Shown here: one piece after another, positions 51,967 through 62,790 of the stretch
How positions within the stretch are numbered: the first letter of the stretch is position 1
Layout of the letters: the number at the start of each line of letters is the position of its first letter
Source of the DNA: Bradyrhizobium sp. CCBAU 53338
GTDB taxonomy: Bacteria; Pseudomonadota; Alphaproteobacteria; Rhizobiales; Xanthobacteraceae
Length of the DNA stretch: 64,000 nucleotides
Direction: 5' to 3'
Assembly: GCF_015291665.1 (NCBI RefSeq)
Contig: NZ_CP030049.1
Coordinates: 248,001 to 312,000, forward strand
The notes under the pieces: model-generated
What the model was told of the DNA's origin: nothing
The model's input: only the letters and a program-made list of their open reading frames with translations
Database searches by the model: none
Program-made: the position numbers and the translations under genes

Positions 51967-53201
51967 ATGCGACGCGTGATTGGTATCGATGTTCACCGAA
52001 CCTTCGGCGAGGTGGTAATCTGGAAAGACGGCATCCTTCGACATGCGGGCCGGGTCGACATGACCCGGGCCGCCCTTGAAGGATGGGCAAGAGTCTGCGG
52101 TCGACCGACGAAGTGGTGATCGAGGCGACTGGAAATAGCATGGCGGTGTCGCGGGTGCTGACGCCATTCGTGGCGCGGGTGACTATCGCCAATCCGTTGC
52201 AGGTGAAGGCGATCGCTCAGGCGCACGTCAAGACTGACAAGATCGACGCCGGTACACTCGCCAGCCTGCAGGCGGCGGGCTCCCTGCCGCAGATCTGGAC
52301 GCCTGATGCGGAGACCGAACGCAAGCGCAGGCTGGTGGCGCGGCGCTACCAGGTCGTGCGGCATCGCACGCGGCTCAAGAACGAAGTGCATTCGATCCTG
52401 AATGCGCACCTGATCCCAAAGTGCTCGCATGCCGATCTTTTCAATGCCCGCGGCCGGGCGTGGCTGGCCGCTCAACAGTTTCCGGACGATGAGCGCGCGG
52501 CGATCGATCGGCACGTTCGTGAGCTCGACCGGCTGGCGGAGGACTTGGCCCTGCTCGACCGCGAGATCGCGCAGGACGCCATCGACGATTCCGCGGTCAA
52601 CAGAGTGATGACGATCACCAGCGTGAATGTGACAGTCGCTACCGGGATCGTGGCGGCGATCGGCGACATCAGCCGGTTCAGCAGCCCGCAGAAGCTGGTG
52701 AGCTATTTCGGGCTGAACCCGAGGGTGCGGCAGTCGGGACTGGGAGCCGCCCATCACGGTCGAATCAGCAAGATCGGCCGCAGTCACGCATGCGCCATAC
52801 TGGTTGAGGCGGCCTGGGCAGCGGCCAAGGCGCCCGGTCCACTGCATGCGTTTTTCGTGCGCATCCGTGCGCGGCGTGGCCACCAGATCGCCGCGGTCGC
52901 CGTGGCTCGGAAGCTCACTGTGCTCTGCTGGCATTTGTTGACAAGGGGCGAAGATTACCTGTGGGCCCGCCCAGCGATGGTCGCCAATAAGACCCGCGCG
53001 ATGCAACTTCAAGCCGGACATCCGCAACAGAAAGGCAACCGGCGTGGACCAGCCTATACCTGCAACATCAAGGCGCTGCGCGATGGCGAGATGTCGATTG
53101 CCGCCCAGGCGGAGCGAAGCTACGAACGGTTCATGTCGCAATGGAAAGCGCGGCGGCCAAAAACCGGCGCGCGGGCGCCTCAGTTCGGCAAGACAAAATA
53201 G
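51967..53201 (+). pseudogene. IS110-family transposase with a one-base deletion
   Basis: The gene starts MRRVIGIDVHRTFGEVVIWKDG at 51967 and is read to LEGWA near 52090. There GCAAGAG (expected GCAAAGAG) shifts the frame. The remainder is open from 52083 to 53201: TDEVVIEATGNS (Glu), HVKTDKIDAGTLASL (Asp pair), ITSVNVTVATGIVAAIGDI and PRVRQSGLGAAHHGRISKIG. Only this single indel separates it from a complete transposase of about 410 residues. Confidence 0.85.
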
Positions 53202-53519
53202 GGCAGTCCGGTGACGCTTGCAGCCGACGCGTCACGCTTCGCCACGAGGTCGCCCGCGCCCAACAATCATAATCGCAGCTGACGGCAACTTCCAGCCGGG
53301 CCAGTCCCGTTCCACGCAGCCGCCGTGCTCGGGCGGATCATGGCCAAGCCTTGCGGTAGCCGCAAATGCGGCCAGCCTTGACCGCCCCTGCGCGCGGCGG
53401 CTGCGTGATCGGTGGCCGGGACGGAAGAATGACCCGCGCGACCGAACAAAAGAATGGACTTACAGCGATTTTCGCAGTCGTCGTCTCGGTCTGAAGAAAT
53501 CGCTTGTCCATCTCATCCG

Positions 53520-53763
53520 TCGAGTGCAGCTTGGCGCGATGCGCGGCTGGGAAGCTCATGTAGGCGAGCACGTCGGTTTCGGCCTCGTCGAGGAAGGCGG
53601 CGAGCTTCGGGAGCTTGGGGCGGAGCTGGTCGGTGATGCGCCGCCATTGCGCCCGCGCCTCCTCGGCATGGTCCTGGGCAAAGGCGGTGGCGATGAAGGA
53701 GGAGACGACGCGCCGGCCGCTCTTGCCGGCATGCGCCAGCGCGTTGCGCATGAAGTGCACGCG
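53520..53763 (-). pseudogene. IS256-family transposase middle piece
   Basis: The minus strand reads RVHFMRNALAHAGKSGRRVV and continues ATAFAQDHAEEARAQWRRI and LDEAETDVLAYMSFPAAHRAKLHST. It is bounded on the right by the IS1182 element end and on the left by DNA of the IS110 element. It continues exactly the N-terminal piece that ends WQRCRV at 55282. Confidence 0.85.
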
Positions 53764-55276
53764 GGGGTCGTTGAAAAAGCTGCAATTGGCTGATTCCGTT
53801 CTCGTCGGCGATTCGCGATTGGCGGAGCAAACGAGATGCTGGGGCGCAAGGAGCGGGATCAGTTGGAGCTCTTCATCACTGGCTCGCTCAGACAGCTCGT
53901 CCCAGATGAGCACGTGCTGGCACGGGTCGATCGTGTGCTCGACCTATCTTGGCTAAGGGAAGAGGTCTCCGACCGCTATAGCGCGAACGACGGTCGGCCG
54001 GGCGTCGATCCGGAGGCCGCGGTCCGCCTGATGCTCGCGGGTCTGCTCACCGGCATCGTACACGATCGCAAGCTGATCCGAGAGGCTCAGGTTAACATCG
54101 CCATTCGCTGGTTTGCTGGTTATGGCCTGCATGAGCGGCTACCGCACCATTCCAGCCTGACGCGCATCCGCCAGCGCTGGGGCGAAGAGCGATTCCGTAG
54201 GATCTTTAAACGCACGGTCCAGGCCTGTCTGAAGGCCAAGATCGCAACAGCCGAAGTGGTTCACATCGATGCGTCGCTAATCCGCGCCAACGTGAGTTGG
54301 GATAGCCTCACCGAGCAGCATGCGGTGGATGTGCTGAGCGAAAATCAAAGCGAAGATGAAAGCGAGGATGAGAGAAAGGGCCGGCAAAGCGGGAAGTACA
54401 AAAAGGTCTGCACGACTGATCCCGATGCGACAATGGCTACGAATGCCCGAAACCGGCGGCTGGAACCCGCTTACAAGCAGCACACTGCCGTCGATGACAA
54501 GGTCGGTGTCATTCTGGATGTCGCGGTCACGACTGAACAAACGAACGAAGGAGAGATGATCGAGCCGCAAGTCGATGAGATCGAAGCGATTACGGGCATC
54601 GACATCAAGGTCGTCACCGCCGATGCGGGCTATGCCTACGCTAAAGTCTACGGCGCGCTCGAGCGGCGCGGCATTGATGCCCTCATCCCAGCTAAAGCCG
54701 AACCAATCAAGAGTCGCGTACCGCTCAGACGCTTCCGGTACGATGCCAAGAACGACATCTTGAAGTGCCCGCGAGGACGTATCTTGCGCCCCGCGCGGCC
54801 CATCAAGCACGGCCGTTTCTTTTACGCGAAGGCGAAGGATTGCACCCGGTGTCCGCTCAAGCGGGATTGCCTATCCAAAGGGCGGGTTAACAAAGCGGTC
54901 GTTGTCGGTGACCATTATCCGGCACTGCTGCGCGCCCGCCGCCGTCGCGAGCGATGGAGTAAGCAGGATCGACATCTCTATCAACGCCATCGCTGGCGCT
55001 CAGAGGGATTCCACGGCGAAGCCAAAACTTGGCATGGGCTGGCGCGCGCCGTACGGCGCGGTCTACCGAATATGAAGATCCAGGCCTACCTGACGGCCGC
55101 CGCCATCAACCTCAAGCGGCTGGCAACCGCTCTCCTTGCGCTTATTCTGTCTTGGATTGTCCCTCAAAATGCGTTTGCGGCTTCAGATCGCGCCGTAGCG
55201 CGGGCTTTGACGCGAGGGCCATGATAGGCCGGTCGCTGCATCGCGCGAATCTATGGGCCACTTCTTCAACGACCCC
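53764..55276 (+). mobile_element. IS1182-family element, complete, with 5-bp target duplication
   Basis: The ends are inverted repeats GGGGTCGTTGAAAAAG (left) and, read inward from the right, GGGGTCGTTGAAGAAG, with one mismatch. ACGCG is present immediately outside each end (53759-53763 and 55277-55281). Removing the element and one ACGCG restores the IS256 codons W-Q-R-C-R-V-H-F. This proves insertion into the IS256 gene. Confidence 0.9.
53836..55224 (+). CDS. IS1182-family transposase
   Basis: The 462-residue DDE transposase has an N-terminal DUF772-like region ([19 protein letters not shown]...[24 protein letters not shown]), a VVHIDASLI core with the first Asp, [18 protein letters not shown] with the second Asp, a cysteine cluster ([10 protein letters not shown]) and [24 protein letters not shown] with the Glu. 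No break is visible. Because ends, target duplication and ORF are intact, this may be the youngest insertion in the nest. Confidence 0.92.
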   Translation: MLGRKERDQLELFITGSLRQLVPDEHVLARVDRVLDLSWLREEVSDRYSANDGRPGVDPEAAVRLMLAGLLTGIVHDRKLIREAQVNIAIRWFAGYGLHERLPHHSSLTRIRQRWGEERFRRIFKRTVQACLKAKIATAEVVHIDASLIRANVSWDSLTEQHAVDVLSENQSEDESEDERKGRQSGKYKKVCTTDPDATMATNARNRRLEPAYKQHTAVDDKVGVILDVAVTTEQTNEGEMIEPQVDEIEAITGIDIKVVTADAGYAYAKVYGALERRGIDALIPAKAEPIKSRVPLRRFRYDAKNDILKCPRGRILRPARPIKHGRFFYAKAKDCTRCPLKRDCLSKGRVNKAVVVGDHYPALLRARRRRERWSKQDRHLYQRHRWRSEGFHGEAKTWHGLARAVRRGLPNMKIQAYLTAAAINLKRLATALLALILSWIVPQNAFAASDRAVARALTRGP

Positions 55277-56022
55277 ACGCGGCAGCGCTGCCAGGAGGCG
55301 TTGAGCACCTTGGCCACGGTCGCCTTGATCCCCTCGTGGGCGTCGGAGACCACCAGCTTGACGCCGCGCAATCCCCGCCGCGCCAGCTTGTGCAGGAACG
55401 CGGTCCAGAACGTCTCGGCCTCGGACGGGCCGATGTCCATGCCGAGCACCTCGCGCCTTCCGTCGCTGTTGACGCCGACCGCGATGATCACCGCGACCGA
55501 GATGATGCGCCCGTTCTGGCGCACCTTCACATAGGTGGCGTCGATCCACAGATAGGGCCAATTGCCCTCGATCGGGCGGTTGAGGAAGGCCTTCACCTTG
55601 TCGTCGATCTCACCGCACAGCCGCGACACCTGGCTCTTGGAGATGCCGCTCATGCCCTTCGCCTGCATCTGGTCGTCGACCGAGCGAGTCGAGACGCCGT
55701 GGACATAGGCCTCCTGCACCACCGCGGTGAGCGCCTTCTCGGCCATCCGCCGCGGCTCCAGGAAGCCGGGGAAGTAGGAGCCTTTGCGCAGCTTGGGAAT
55801 GCGCAGCTCGACGGTGCCGGCGCGGGTCTCCCAGCTCCGATCGCGGTAGCCGTTACGCTGGACCTGCCGCTCTTGGCTCTTCTCGCCGTACGCGGCTCCG
55901 GTCAGGCCCTCGACCTCCAGCTCCATCAGCCGGTGGGCAGCAAAGCCGATCATCTCGCGCAACAGATCAGCATCGGGGATCTTCTCTACGAGCGTGCGCA
56001 GGTTCATCATGTCGTCGGTCAT
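55277..56022 (-). pseudogene. IS256-family transposase N-terminal piece
   Basis: From the ATG at 56022 the frame reads [85 protein letters not shown] (first Asp), [12 protein letters not shown] (second Asp) and ends NASWQRCRV at the IS1182 junction. The rest of the protein is at 53763-53520 and 51720-51490. Confidence 0.88.
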
Positions 56023-56798
56023 CGGTGGTTCCTCGAGTCAGGTTGGCTGTCGCAATCCAAACCTTACCGACGAATCATCGGTGACCACTCGCAAAGCCGC
56101 TCGCTCGCTACAGCGCTATGGGGGAGCGCGCGTCGCGAGCGGCTTTGCTAATGAGCTACACCACTCCCTGGGACACGACCCCACTCTCGTCACTCCGAGA
56201 TTAAGGAGGTAAGCCAGTTGCGAGTACCGCGTCGGAATCCAACGCCAAAAGGTGTGACGTATGCGCAATGCAAGCAAAGATGGTGTAAATGCTCGCCTCT
56301 CAGCGGGTAGTCGCAGGAGCGCCGGCTTGCCCTATCTGCCTCAATCAGGCCGTTTCAGCTGAAACAAGTTGCCTCGACCTGTACAACCCAAGTGGCGGCT
56401 GCAAGGTACCTTGCCACCTCATGCGGCAAGGATTCAGGTTGTTGATTTTGCTGGTATGTTGGAACGTGGTACTGTCGATCGAGGTGTGCCAGGAATATCG
56501 GAGCACGGTGATCTTCGGGCAGGCGAAGTCCTGAGCGGGAAGTCTGGGCTGGTCGCGCTCGTTTGCGGCTTTGTTCTCTACGTCAGGTTGAATTGCCGAA
56601 TTCGGAGGGGTAGCTCGAGAAGAAAGCAGTGAGGGCCCGGGTCATACTTGTGTATACCGGAGCGGGCCTATAATCGGAAGTCCGTAGGTTTTGGGCGAGA
56701 GCAGTAATCGGCCCTCATCCCGGACCAAGCAGAGCCGTTATAAGGCCGAGAATCTAGGTTTTTTGGATTTGCCATGGTTCTGTTTGAAAGGATGGCAC
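56023..56798. other. No gene seen; upstream region of the NodW-like gene
   Basis: Short frames only. A string resembling the D-arm of a tRNA (TGTAGCTCATTAGC on the minus strand near 56150) occurs but cannot be extended to a cloverleaf. The ribosome site AAAGGA for the next gene lies at its end. Confidence 0.35.
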
Positions 56799-57470
56799 GT
56801 GAACGAGCGCTTGCAAGCATCGCAATTGGTGCCGGATCACAACGAAGCAGTGGTGCTGATTGTCGACGACGATGCCTCGATACGGAAGGCTCTTACGAAC
56901 CTTTTCCAATCGGCGGGTTTGAAAGTGAAGGACTTTGCCTCCGCCGCGGAGATATTAAAAGCGGACCGCCCCGAGGGGCCGAGCTGCCTTGTGCTCGATG
57001 TTCGGTTGCCTGGATTGAGCGGTCTCGAGCTGCAATCCGGTCTCGCTAGCGCGAATATGCATACGCCAATTGTTTTCATAACGGGTCATGCGGATGTTCC
57101 AATGACGGTACAGGCAATGAAAGGGGGGGCGGTTGATTTCCTGACAAAGCCTTTCCGCGATCGGGATTTGCTTCGCGCAGTCCAGATTGCAATCGAAAGA
57201 GATCGACAAAGGCGAGAGCTTGAGAAGATGCGAGCCGGCGTGCGCTCACGCTTTGAAGGTCTGACGCAGCGAGAGCGTGATATTCTGACGCTGGTTGCGT
57301 CAGGGCTCTTGAACAAGCAAGTAGCGGGTGAGCTCGGCCTCGCCGAGATCACCGTCAAAGTCCACCGTGGCCAAGCCATGCGCAAAGTCGGCGCTAAGTC
57401 GCTCGCCGATCTCATAAGAATGATTGAGTTGCTGGGCCTGTCCCGCTCAAATGGAAACGTGCAAACCTGA
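56799..57470 (+). CDS. nodW: NodW-like FixJ/NarL-family response regulator
   Basis: The 223-residue regulator has a receiver domain (VLIVDDDASIRKAL, phosphorylation site in CLVLDVRLPGLSGLE, FITGHADVPMTVQAMKGGA, LTKPF) and a C-terminal LuxR-type helix-turn-helix (LTQRERDILTLVASGLLNKQVAGELGLAEITVKVHRGQAMRKV). The sequence strongly resembles NodW and FixJ of Bradyrhizobium. NodW, with the kinase NodV, activates nod genes in response to isoflavones. The GTG at 56799 is preceded by AAAGGA at six bases. No nodV is seen in the window. FixJ or NwsB paralogues cannot be excluded. Confidence 0.75.
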   Translation: MNERLQASQLVPDHNEAVVLIVDDDASIRKALTNLFQSAGLKVKDFASAAEILKADRPEGPSCLVLDVRLPGLSGLELQSGLASANMHTPIVFITGHADVPMTVQAMKGGAVDFLTKPFRDRDLLRAVQIAIERDRQRRELEKMRAGVRSRFEGLTQRERDILTLVASGLLNKQVAGELGLAEITVKVHRGQAMRKVGAKSLADLIRMIELLGLSRSNGNVQT

Positions 57471-57526
57471 GTACGAGCGGCGGCTCTCGGTTGGATAGCG
57501 CTGCAGCTAAAGGCTTTCCGCTTATA

Positions 57527-57907
57527 ATGCCTCATCTCATCTCGATCATTGACGATGATCCGTCCGTTCGTGCCGCCACGAACAACCTTCTGTCCTCTCG
57601 CGGCTACGACGTTCAAGTGTTTGCATCCGCCCCAGAGTTTCTACGCTCGGAGGTGCTGGCTGCCACGTCGTGTGTAATCGCCGACATCCAGATGCCTTTC
57701 ATGAACGGGCTTGAGCTGCTACGGCAAATGCGAAACGACGGTCGTCAAACGCCGTTTATCTTCATTACGGCCAATGCAGAGAGATCAGTTCGCGCCCGCG
57801 CAATCGAAGCTGGCGGTATTTGCCTTCTCGCTAAACCATTTACCACAATGACATTGATCAACTGCCTCATTGCAGCGCTCGAAGGACTTGACGACACAAG
57901 GAAATGA
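57527..57907 (+). CDS. Single-domain response regulator (receiver only)
   Basis: The 126-residue protein is a lone receiver: LISIIDDDPSVRAATNNLL with the acidic pocket, the phosphoacceptor in CVIADIQMPFMNGLE, FITANAE and the lysine in LLAKPF. No DNA-binding domain follows. It lies 56 bases after the NodW-like gene on the same strand, so the two are probably co-transcribed. It may compete for phosphate from the same kinase or act as a relay protein. The start at 57527 was chosen because the domain begins there. Confidence 0.82.
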   Translation: MPHLISIIDDDPSVRAATNNLLSSRGYDVQVFASAPEFLRSEVLAATSCVIADIQMPFMNGLELLRQMRNDGRQTPFIFITANAERSVRARAIEAGGICLLAKPFTTMTLINCLIAALEGLDDTRK

Positions 57908-58479
57908 AAGCGACCACTCTTTGCGGAAAGCACCTCAACGGAATTGGTGAGTCTGAGATAATCGCCTGCACTCGCGGTACACGTTACGTCCTAATCGGAA
58001 CTCTTGCAATTGCGATGCACGCGTGCGTTGACGGAGGCTCCTTGATGTTCAGTGCAGTTAATCTTGGCGGCCAAATCCTGCCGACGCGCTCATCTTACTG
58101 CGCAGTTTCAAGTGAAAGCTGTTTCCAGTTGAGGCGCTCGGGCGAAGTCGCACATCGTTGATCATGAAGCGGTCGCCGAACATCTTCGGCGGGTTTAACT
58201 CTCGGCCCTGGTCCCTAAAGGCTGAGCGTGGGCGAGTCGTACGCTTCCGGCGTCCGCTTCCTGACTATTGCCGAATAAGGGAGATTCGGTGGGCGGTGCG
58301 TCTTGAACGCGAATGCGATGGTTTTCCCCCTAAGGCGAGAAGTGGCCGTCAAGTTCGGAATGTCGGAATGTCGATTAACGTTCACAATTTCGGGGTTGCG
58401 GAGACGCGGGGAGCGCGCGTTCGGGCGTGATCTTCTTCCCGACTGTTGAAGCGCCAACTGTCGATTCCGCTTTCGATAA
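57908..58479. other. No gene seen
   Basis: Short frames without motif. It lies between the receiver gene and the IS21 relic. Confidence 0.4.
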
Positions 58480-58900
58480 TATCCTAATGAAGGTTCAGGT
58501 GGTCGAGCGGCGCGGTGGTCATCTTGGTGTGTCCGCAAGGACGCTCGGCCATTCCCGACTACCAGATTGGTGGTCACCAGCACGAGTGCGCTCGTAGGCG
58601 ACCGATGAGGTGGAACAGGGAGCTGATTACCGGATTGGGCGAATGGCAGATTGCCGAGCTCGTCGAGAACAACGAAGTCCAACCGGGTCAGGTGATCGGC
58701 GAGCCGTCTTTGGCGGCCATCGCGGACCTCGGCTCCTAGCCTGTTGAGGAGGTGGACGTCCTTGTAGAAGCGGCCACGGGCGCCAGCGCGGACACAGCTG
58801 CGGGCAATTGCGATCGCGAGGTTAGTCTTGCCAGTCCCCGGGGCAACCAGCGTTGGCCGATGTCTAGGAGCCCGATTGAGATCCTCCCCGTTCCATCCGC
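58480..58900 (-). pseudogene. IstB-type ATPase relic of a second IS21-family element
   Basis: The frame has PTLVAPGTGKTNLAIAIARSC (damaged Walker A; relatives have GPGTGKT), GRQRRLADHLTRLDFVVLDELGNLPFAQSG (Walker B) and LVLVTTNLVVGN. The N-terminal and C-terminal parts are out of frame. It is a different IstB subtype from the one at 36178. Confidence 0.75.
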
Positions 58901-59304
58901 AATGCGCAGCGTTAGTCGTCGTTGTCACCTTGCAAGCGGCTTGAGGGTGAGACCGATTTAGTTATCAGGCAACCTGATGGGATGTTAACGCTCCTGCCGG
59001 CATGGACGGTGCACCACCGCGTCCTTCCGATTGATCCCTGCTCCGCGGCTTGCGGTGGACGGTCGCTGGAGGTGCGCGCTCTTGTCGACGCGGTTTTATC
59101 CTCCTCTTAGGGTTATTCGTCCCATTTGTGGGGACGTCGTCGTGGCGAGCGCGTCACCTCACAGGGAGATCGGTTCGAGAGCCCTCCAAGATGCAGCAGC
59201 ATTCCGATTGAAACTTGCCAGCAACGCTGGAGCTGTTGAAGGAGCTTCCTACCGAATCGCTCACCGACGGGGTGACCGACGCAAACGACATGAGGAGGAC
59301 AGCG

Positions 59305-59600
59305 GTGAGCAAGAACACGCCTGAGCACGCTCCTCGCCGGGCCATCGTGCACGTTCGTCAGTCGGCGGACGACCAGGTTATCAACAACCGAGTGGACCGC
59401 GCCGGCAGTAAGGCTTAGGTGACGGTGCGCGGCAGCTTGGCTGGAGCGAGGTGAGCGTGATCGACCATGATCTCGGTCGCTTTGGTGGTGGCACCGCGCG
59501 TCGCGGGTTCGAGAAGCTGCTCGCCGCATTTGCGAAGGGCGAGTTGGCGCCGTGGTTTTGATTGAGGCCTCTCGGCTGGCCCGCAGGGCAGGCATCGTTA
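59305..59600 (+). pseudogene. Serine recombinase N-terminal relic
   Basis: One frame reads RRAIVHVRQSADDQVINNR (the catalytic serine lies in VRQS). After several shifts another frame reads LGWSEVSVIDHDLGRFGGG and, further on, FEKLLAAFAKGELAP and EASRLARRAG, the resolvase domain order. The large recombinase C-terminal part is missing. Such enzymes occur on integrative elements. Confidence 0.7.
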
Positions 59601-60369
59601 TACACTCCTGGATTGAGACCACGAAGCAAAAGGCGCGCAGGAGTGAACTCTTCCATACGATATCTCACGGTCTCTCATGATCGGATCGAGAACGACCTAG
59701 CGCGACGGTCAGGGTGAGAGCGTATGTGGAGGCTCCCGAACGTGCGGTGGTTGCCCCGTGCAAATTCGCCCCCGGGGGGAACGGAGGAGAAGGCCGGCCG
59801 TGGAGCTGGCCGGGGTTGCGCAATGACCGGCTCCTTTCGTTACTAGGCATTTGCGACGTCGTCAGTTCGTGCTGTGCTGACGGCCGATGCAAGCAGCAGC
59901 GCGTTCGCCTGCTCGTTTCGCGAAGAGTTAAGGCGACGCTGAAGGGTTAGTAGGACCTTGTAAAATAGAGTATCCTGCGTGCAGTTTGGACAGAAGCTCG
60001 CTGCTCATCCGCCATGGTTCGGCTCCGCATCATGTTTGAAGTGCGACGGTCACACTAATGACGGGAACGATCAAGCTACGTACTCCTTCCCGGGTATTCA
60101 AAGCTCGAAGACCGCTGTTTTGATCGACGCGTCCGTGCTTCGGTAGCGCCAGCGGAAGGCCCGACGAAACGTGCCGCAGGGTGACCGTACCCCCGCCAGA
60201 GGTTCGTCAGGATCAATGGAGCGTAGCGTACGTTTGCCTCAGGCGGCAGGGCTCCATTGTCCGTCCCCCGAGTTGACACCCGGATGACGCGTGCCGAGCC
60301 ACCACCTTCCGGCCGAGCTATTCGGGTCCTAAAACAGGATCAGCGTCGCCATAGCTTAGGAGTAAGACA
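59601..60369. other. No gene seen
   Basis: Short frames only. It lies downstream of the AAA ATPase gene; no terminator hairpin with a T-run was found. Confidence 0.4.
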
Positions 60370-61296
60370 TCATTCTTTGTCCTCGCTCTCGCAGTCGAAG
60401 CGATTCTGACGCATGCTATTCAACCTTTCGAACACTGATCGCTCATTCTGGCCATAGAGCTTAATGCCAATGATGACTTCTCGCAGATGTGCTATATTGT
60501 AGCGTTTGGTTTGCTCGACCCAGCGGTCGAGCGTAGCATCGTCAAGCGATGGCTCCTTGGCTTTGAAGTAGGCGCGGCGGGTCTGGGCGGACGACATACC
60601 AACTTCCATGATGGTGTCAAAGCGAGAAGGGCGATCGACAAAGCGCCTGTCCAGACGGTCAGGGTGGTTGGTGGTCGCAACGTGCAGCACGTTCGCAGTT
60701 TGCGCGTTGCCATCGAGCAACGCAAGAAAGTGCTCAGCGCCCCATCTTTCCACGAGCTCGTCCAGATCCTCCATAACCATGACCACGGGCCGCTCGGGCT
60801 CAATGCGACGCAGCAGACCGACACACGCGCTAGCCAGTTGCGGGCGATCGATAAAGACAACTACGCCATTATGATCTCGGACAACGACCTGTGTCATTTG
60901 TCCGATTGCGCAGGTCTTGCCACTACCGGGAGGGCCCCACAGGAGCATGCCGCGCTTGTGCGTGAAGCCGTACTCGACGTACTTCTCGCGCAGAGCCCAG
61001 AACTTGTCGAACTCGACCAAAAGCCTCTCCGCGGCGGTGTCCGGCAAGTTCAAGAGCGTGTCAGTTACAGTCGGCACCTTTTCGAAAAAAACGGTGCAAC
61101 TATTTTCGCGGCAGCGATAAGCACCTGCTGGCAATTCCAAGGAAGCGTCAGAGACTGGGAGGAAGGTCGTGCCGCTCCGCGCCCACAGCGCAGCATTAAG
61201 ATGGAATTCGTGATCCATGTACTGGTCCACGCACTCGTCGACGCACTCGTCCACGCACTCGTCCTTGTTCTCGTTTACGGAGAAGGCCTCTTTCAT
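60370..61296 (-). CDS. AAA-family ATPase with N-terminal DECV repeat
   Basis: The 308-residue protein has one AAA module: Walker A GPPGSGKT (121-128), Walker B VVMVMEDLDE (171-180), a sensor-like HVATTNHPDRLD and an arginine-finger region RRFVDRPSRFD. The architecture resembles BCS1-like or CDC48-type single-ring ATPases that remodel proteins. Residues 12-24 are a tandem DECV repeat coded by 12-base DNA units. No membrane segment is seen. The gene stands alone between relics. I cannot name a substrate. Confidence 0.85.
   Translation of the reverse strand: MKEAFSVNENKDECVDECVDECVDQYMDHEFHLNAALWARSGTTFLPVSDASLELPAGAYRCRENSCTVFFEKVPTVTDTLLNLPDTAAERLLVEFDKFWALREKYVEYGFTHKRGMLLWGPPGSGKTCAIGQMTQVVVRDHNGVVVFIDRPQLASACVGLLRRIEPERPVVMVMEDLDELVERWGAEHFLALLDGNAQTANVLHVATTNHPDRLDRRFVDRPSRFDTIMEVGMSSAQTRRAYFKAKEPSLDDATLDRWVEQTKRYNIAHLREVIIGIKLYGQNERSVFERLNSMRQNRFDCESEDKE
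61222..61262. repeat. Tandem 12-base repeat inside the AAA ATPase gene
   Basis: The unit CACGCACTCGTC (variant GACGCACTCGTC) occurs about three times in tandem and codes the DECV units on the minus strand. Because the unit is 12 bases, copy-number change would alter the number of DECV units without a frameshift. Confidence 0.7.
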
Positions 61297-61739
61297 GTAC
61301 TTCCTCGATTGTTAGATGGAGTGTCAGAGTAAAGGGGTAGCAATAGTTGTGCCATCGCAAACGAGGTCCGTATAGCGACCGCGATCCTGACCGGCGGCAG
61401 TCACGTGGCTGGTGAAGGGAAGGCTTATGTATTCACCCGTTGCGACACCGATGTGTGGCTAATTCGACAGACTTGTCCGAAATCGACCAAGCAATGCCGC
61501 GGCGTTCTTGTTTTCAATGAAGTATCACTTCGGCATTCAGTGGCCTGGCCGTTGCGAGCAGTTGGGCGGTCTGGCCAGACTTATCCTCGTGATCGTGGGT
61601 CGACACATTCTTGCCTCGATTCCGTTCGGCGGGCCGAACTGTGTTTGGTCGCTCTTCGAGTACATGCCCATGATTAACGTTATGGCCAAATGCGCAGAGC
61701 CCCACACTGGGTGCTGCTGCAAGTCTAGTGTCCTGAACC
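61297..61739. other. Upstream region of the AAA ATPase gene; no other gene seen
   Basis: Frames here lack recognisable content. No nod box or sigma-54 promoter was found. Confidence 0.35.
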
Positions 61740-62790
61740 AGAGCATTGGATCGGCAGAAGCGCTCGATTGAATTGGTCCATGGAAATGGTTTTGGATCGG
61801 CGTTGTGCCGTTCGATGAATGAAGCGATGTCGGCCCTGACGGCGGCAATGCTCCGATAGACGCTGCGCCTGATGTTCTTGTCGGTCAGGAGCTCGAAGAA
61901 GCGCTCCTGATTGAGCCATGACGAGCTGGTCGGGGTCAGGTGCACATGCCAACGCGGCCTTTTAACTAGCCATCGCCGGATCAGCGGGGTCGTGTGCGTG
62001 GCGTAGTTGTCCATGACGAGATGGACGTCGAGCCGGCGCGGGCTGGGTCTCGTCGAGGAGCTTGCAAAATTCGGCGGCGCGGTGAAGTCGGTAGCACTTG
62101 CCGATGACCCGTCCGGTCGCAATATCGAGGGCGCGACCAGCGAGGTGGTGCCATGCCTTTTGTAGTCATGGCTCCTTCGGGCCGGCTGGCCAGGTCGCAT
62201 CGGCCACATCGGCTGGCTGCGATCCAGAGCCTGGATTTGGGATTTGTCGCTCACACACGGGACGATGGCGTGCTGCGGCGGCGAGACGTAAAGCCGACGA
62301 CGTCGCGGACCTTGGCCAGTAGGTACGGGTCTGTCGAGAGCTTGAACGTCTCCATCCGATGCGGCTGGCCCGAAGGCCCGCCAGATGCGTTGAACCGTCG
62401 ACACCAACAGACCGCTCGCCTTTGCCATGCTGCGGGAGCTCCAATGCGTGGCGGGGCAGTTCTCCAGCGTTCGCACGGTCACGACTTCGATTCGGACATC
62501 ATCAACCGTGCGCGGAGCCCCGGAACGCGGCTCGTCGTGAAGCCCGGCCACGCGCTGCTCTACAAAAACGGTGGCGCGACTTGCCTACCGTCCCGCCGCT
62601 CCAGGCGCAGCTTGGCCGCCACTTTCTTGTTCTGTCCTCCCTCCGCGCAGGTCAACACAATCCGGGCTTTCAGAGCCAGCGCCTGCGCCGTGTTCCGCCG
62701 CTTCGTCAGTGACGTCAGTGCGGCACGCTCATCATCGCTCAATATCAGGGGCGCAAGTAGCTGGACCGACATCAAATCCTTCGTCGCTAT
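61740..62790 (-). pseudogene. IS630-family transposase relic
   Basis: The N-terminal part (LSDDERAALTSLTKRRNTAQALALKARIVLTCAEGG) is in one frame near 62740. AGLHDEPRSGAPRTVDD and STVQRIWRAFG follow, then IQALDRSQPMWPMRPGQPARRSHDYKRHGTTSL, LDVHLVMDNYATHTTPLIRRWL (second Asp) and RPRWHVHLTPTSSSWLNQ. Several frameshifts and a changed C-terminus show it is dead. Confidence 0.82.

Noticed and set aside
56140-56175. tRNA-like string TGTAGCTCATTAGC on the minus strand
   Set aside because: It cannot be folded into a cloverleaf and no acceptor end is seen.
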